This document shows, one piece after another, positions 32,537 to 33,779 of a DNA stretch of 33,779 nucleotides (its first letter is position 1; each line of letters starts with the position of its first letter). The DNA is from Pararobbsia alpina. GTDB lineage: Bacteria > Pseudomonadota > Gammaproteobacteria > Burkholderiales > Burkholderiaceae. The notes under the pieces are model-generated. The model was not told the DNA's origin and searched no databases. It saw nothing but the letters and a program-made list of their open reading frames with translations. The position numbers were made by a program, and so were the translations under genes. The stretch covers positions 1 through 33,779 of the forward strand of contig NZ_CADIKM010000042.1 of assembly GCF_902859895.1 (NCBI RefSeq), in the 5' to 3' direction.

Positions 32537-32815
32537 AGCTATCGACTTTTAAGGGTTGAAGTGAACGACGGGGCGTCAATGGCGCGGCTCGACCTGGGCG
32601 CGGCGCCCCCCCGATTGGCGGCCGGCAGCGAGTGGCTATTGACGGCCTCAAGCGTCTTGCTCGAAGTACCGAGCGTCATTGTCCCGTTCGGCAAGAACTA
32701 TTTAATGAATCCGCTCCACGCGGATGCATCGCGGCTACATGTCGCGGAAGTGCTCTTCGTCACGCCATCCTGGGTGATCGACCCAATAACCTTGAAACGG
32801 CGCTATTTCAGTTAG
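32537..32815 (+). pseudogene. RES-domain toxin, C-terminal part only
   Basis: The frame carries YRLLRVEVND, then GSEWLLTASSVLLEVPSVIV, then KNYLMNPLHAD and a final segment before YFS. This matches the C-terminal half of RES-domain proteins (GxxWL...SAVLxVPSA, NYLxNPxHxD). RES toxins of the Xre-RES type degrade NAD. The N-terminal half with the Arg of the R-E-S triad is not recognisable in the 220 bases upstream in any frame, so the gene is truncated. No DUF2384-type Xre antitoxin gene is present next to it. Confidence 0.6.
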
Positions 32816-33030
32816 CACTACGCAGTGTAAACCCGCCTTAGCCATTCAACGGATTTTCGATAGAGTGCATCCTCCGCCGCAGCACATCCCAGCAAACATC
32901 GCTTTCCGTTGTTCTGGCCAGCGCCCCATTGCGGAAGGGGAGCGCTGCGCAGAGAGGCCATTGTCGACGACTGATTTCCAACGAAGGTCGGCCATCGCCG
33001 CATTGTCATCTTTCATACTCGGAGACGAAA

Positions 33031-33228
33031 ATGCTCAGCCCTCGTGAGTTCGCCACCATGATGCTCGTCAAGGACGCACTTGATCAACTCAAATTGGATC
33101 GCACCGAGTTGAACATGCTCCTCGAGCATCAGCTCGTTACGCTAGAAGGACTCGCCTCGGGGAGCAAACGTCCTCAGTTGCCCCCCGACGGCGATTTGCT
33201 CCTCCAAGCTGTCGCACTTTTGCATTGA
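33031..33228 (+). CDS. 65-residue hypothetical protein
   Basis: The ATG at 33031 has GGAG about 9 bases upstream. The protein begins MLSPREFATMMLVKDALDQL, followed by DRTELNMLLEHQLVTLE and LPPDGDLLLQAV. It is helical and acidic and resembles small uncharacterised proteins of Burkholderia that share MLSPREFA. No function is known. It follows the RES remnant on the same strand after about 215 bases, but there is no antitoxin domain, so a functional link is not suggested by the sequence. Confidence 0.65.
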   Translation: MLSPREFATMMLVKDALDQLKLDRTELNMLLEHQLVTLEGLASGSKRPQLPPDGDLLLQAVALLH

Positions 33229-33779
33229 ACCTAGCACTCAATGTAGGTCGCGAGAACGCGGGAGCGCATTGTCAACTTGGCGAGAGTAAGGCGGCACGAC
33301 GGCAGATGTGACGATTGATCAGAGAGCATTGAAGCAAAACGCCGCGCTCCGACTGTTTGCTTACGTCTTTGCCGAGAAGCATCTTCATTGCATCGGCGGC
33401 GTCGTCATTGTCGTCAACCACCAGCACCTAGAACGAAAGCGCTCACCGAGCAAGTTTGATTCCAGCCGCCTCGGCCGAGTCGAATTCGATTTGCACGCGA
33501 CCCGTGTTCCCTCGCGGCCACACGACGTCTCAGTGAGCGATGACCGTCCGAAGGCTTATAGCTTGCTGGAACGGGAACGCGTTATGCGATCCCTTGACAC
33601 GCAGCATCTTTTTTTCGCGGCGCACGCCGCATCCGCCAGGACGACTGTTCTGAGACCCGAGCGCCCCAGAATGGGTGCGAGTTGCCTCCAGGCTCCTCGC
33701 CGCTCGGTTGAGCTTCGCATTCTGCGGTCGACGAATGATGGCCTGCAGAGCGAACGATCGTCACTCCCCTCAAAAAGGA
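33229..33779. other. Terminal region with a regulator fragment
   Basis: About 550 bases with no complete gene. The response-regulator fragment at 33360-33427 is the only recognisable part. A minus-strand run near 33520-33448 (GRVQIEFDSAEAAGIKLAR) looks coding, but its family is not recognised. Confidence 0.4.
33360..33427 (-). pseudogene. Response-regulator receiver-domain fragment
   Basis: Minus strand VLVVDDNDDAADAMKMLLGK matches the first strand and helix of a receiver domain (the acidic DD pair after VLVVDD). A stop codon (TAG) lies directly before it and the similarity ends after about 22 residues. It is a small remnant. Confidence 0.5.

Noticed and set aside
33582-33773. 63-codon minus-strand frame at the right edge
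   Set aside because: No motif, poor composition and no ribosome binding site.
1-33779. CRISPR arrays, tRNA or rRNA genes
   Set aside because: No regularly spaced repeats and no cloverleaf or rRNA-like sequence was seen on reading the window.

Overview
The window looks like an accessory region of a Burkholderia-type betaproteobacterium (Paraburkholderia, Caballeronia or Burkholderia sensu lato). The evidence is a GC-rich genome with hpnJ/hpnI/hpnL hopanoid genes, a DUF4148 secreted protein, a LysR-NmrA-AhpD-pirin cluster and an aldehyde/isoquinoline oxidoreductase operon with a three-haem cytochrome c. The assignment rests on gene content and protein family resemblance recalled from knowledge; no search was run. 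I see no rRNA, tRNA or CRISPR array.

Layout. 1-2100: the 3' tip of a MocR-type regulator, a gene-poor stretch and a LuxR-type regulator. 2115-9998: an exopolysaccharide locus. It has a scrambled glmS pseudogene, an intact nfrB-nfrA pair (glycosyltransferase synthase with a C-terminal MshEN c-di-GMP-type domain, and an outer-membrane TPR/barrel protein), an internally deleted wecB, a small exported proline-rich protein, a DUF2334 deacetylase-like protein and a small lipoprotein. 10015-10980: a convergent glycoside-hydrolase-like lipoprotein. 11096-11376: debris of an IS110 transposase and an inverted histidine kinase fragment. 11384-15049: the hopanoid side-chain operon hpnJ-hpnI-hpnL on the minus strand, without hpnK. 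15779-16407: an AraC remnant and a cupin. 16718-17991: a DUF1016/YhcG-type nuclease carrying two palindromes inside its coding sequence, preceded by a 30-codon ORF. 18311-20301: a lower-GC island on the minus strand with a Rap1a-like small protein, a frameshifted unknown gene and a SEFIR/TIR-domain protein, which is the best candidate here for an undescribed defence or signalling system. 20463-23291: a LysR regulator divergent from NmrA, an AhpD-like protein and a pirin remnant, with a clear operator between the divergent genes. 23628-24812: a TIGR03118-type exported beta-propeller. 24873-27000: mostly gene debris, with a small RMF-like protein and a DUF4148 protein. 27075-31072: a three-gene periplasmic molybdenum hydroxylase operon. 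31848-33779: a small protein behind an attenuator-like hairpin, the C-terminal part of a RES-domain toxin, a 65-residue protein and a response-regulator fragment.

How the genes fit together. NfrB, NfrA, the deacetylase and the exported proteins form the parts list of a synthase-dependent exopolysaccharide secretion system comparable in logic to Pga/Pel. The flanking amino-sugar genes (glmS and wecB) have both decayed, so precursor supply would have to come from elsewhere in the genome. The hydroxylase operon encodes an iron-sulfur subunit, a molybdopterin subunit with a Tat signal and a cytochrome c that would pass electrons to the respiratory chain. The number of truncated, frameshifted or rearranged remnants (glmS, wecB, IS110, histidine kinase, AraC, pirin, LivM, RES and response regulator) is striking and suggests a replicon region under decay or frequent rearrangement.
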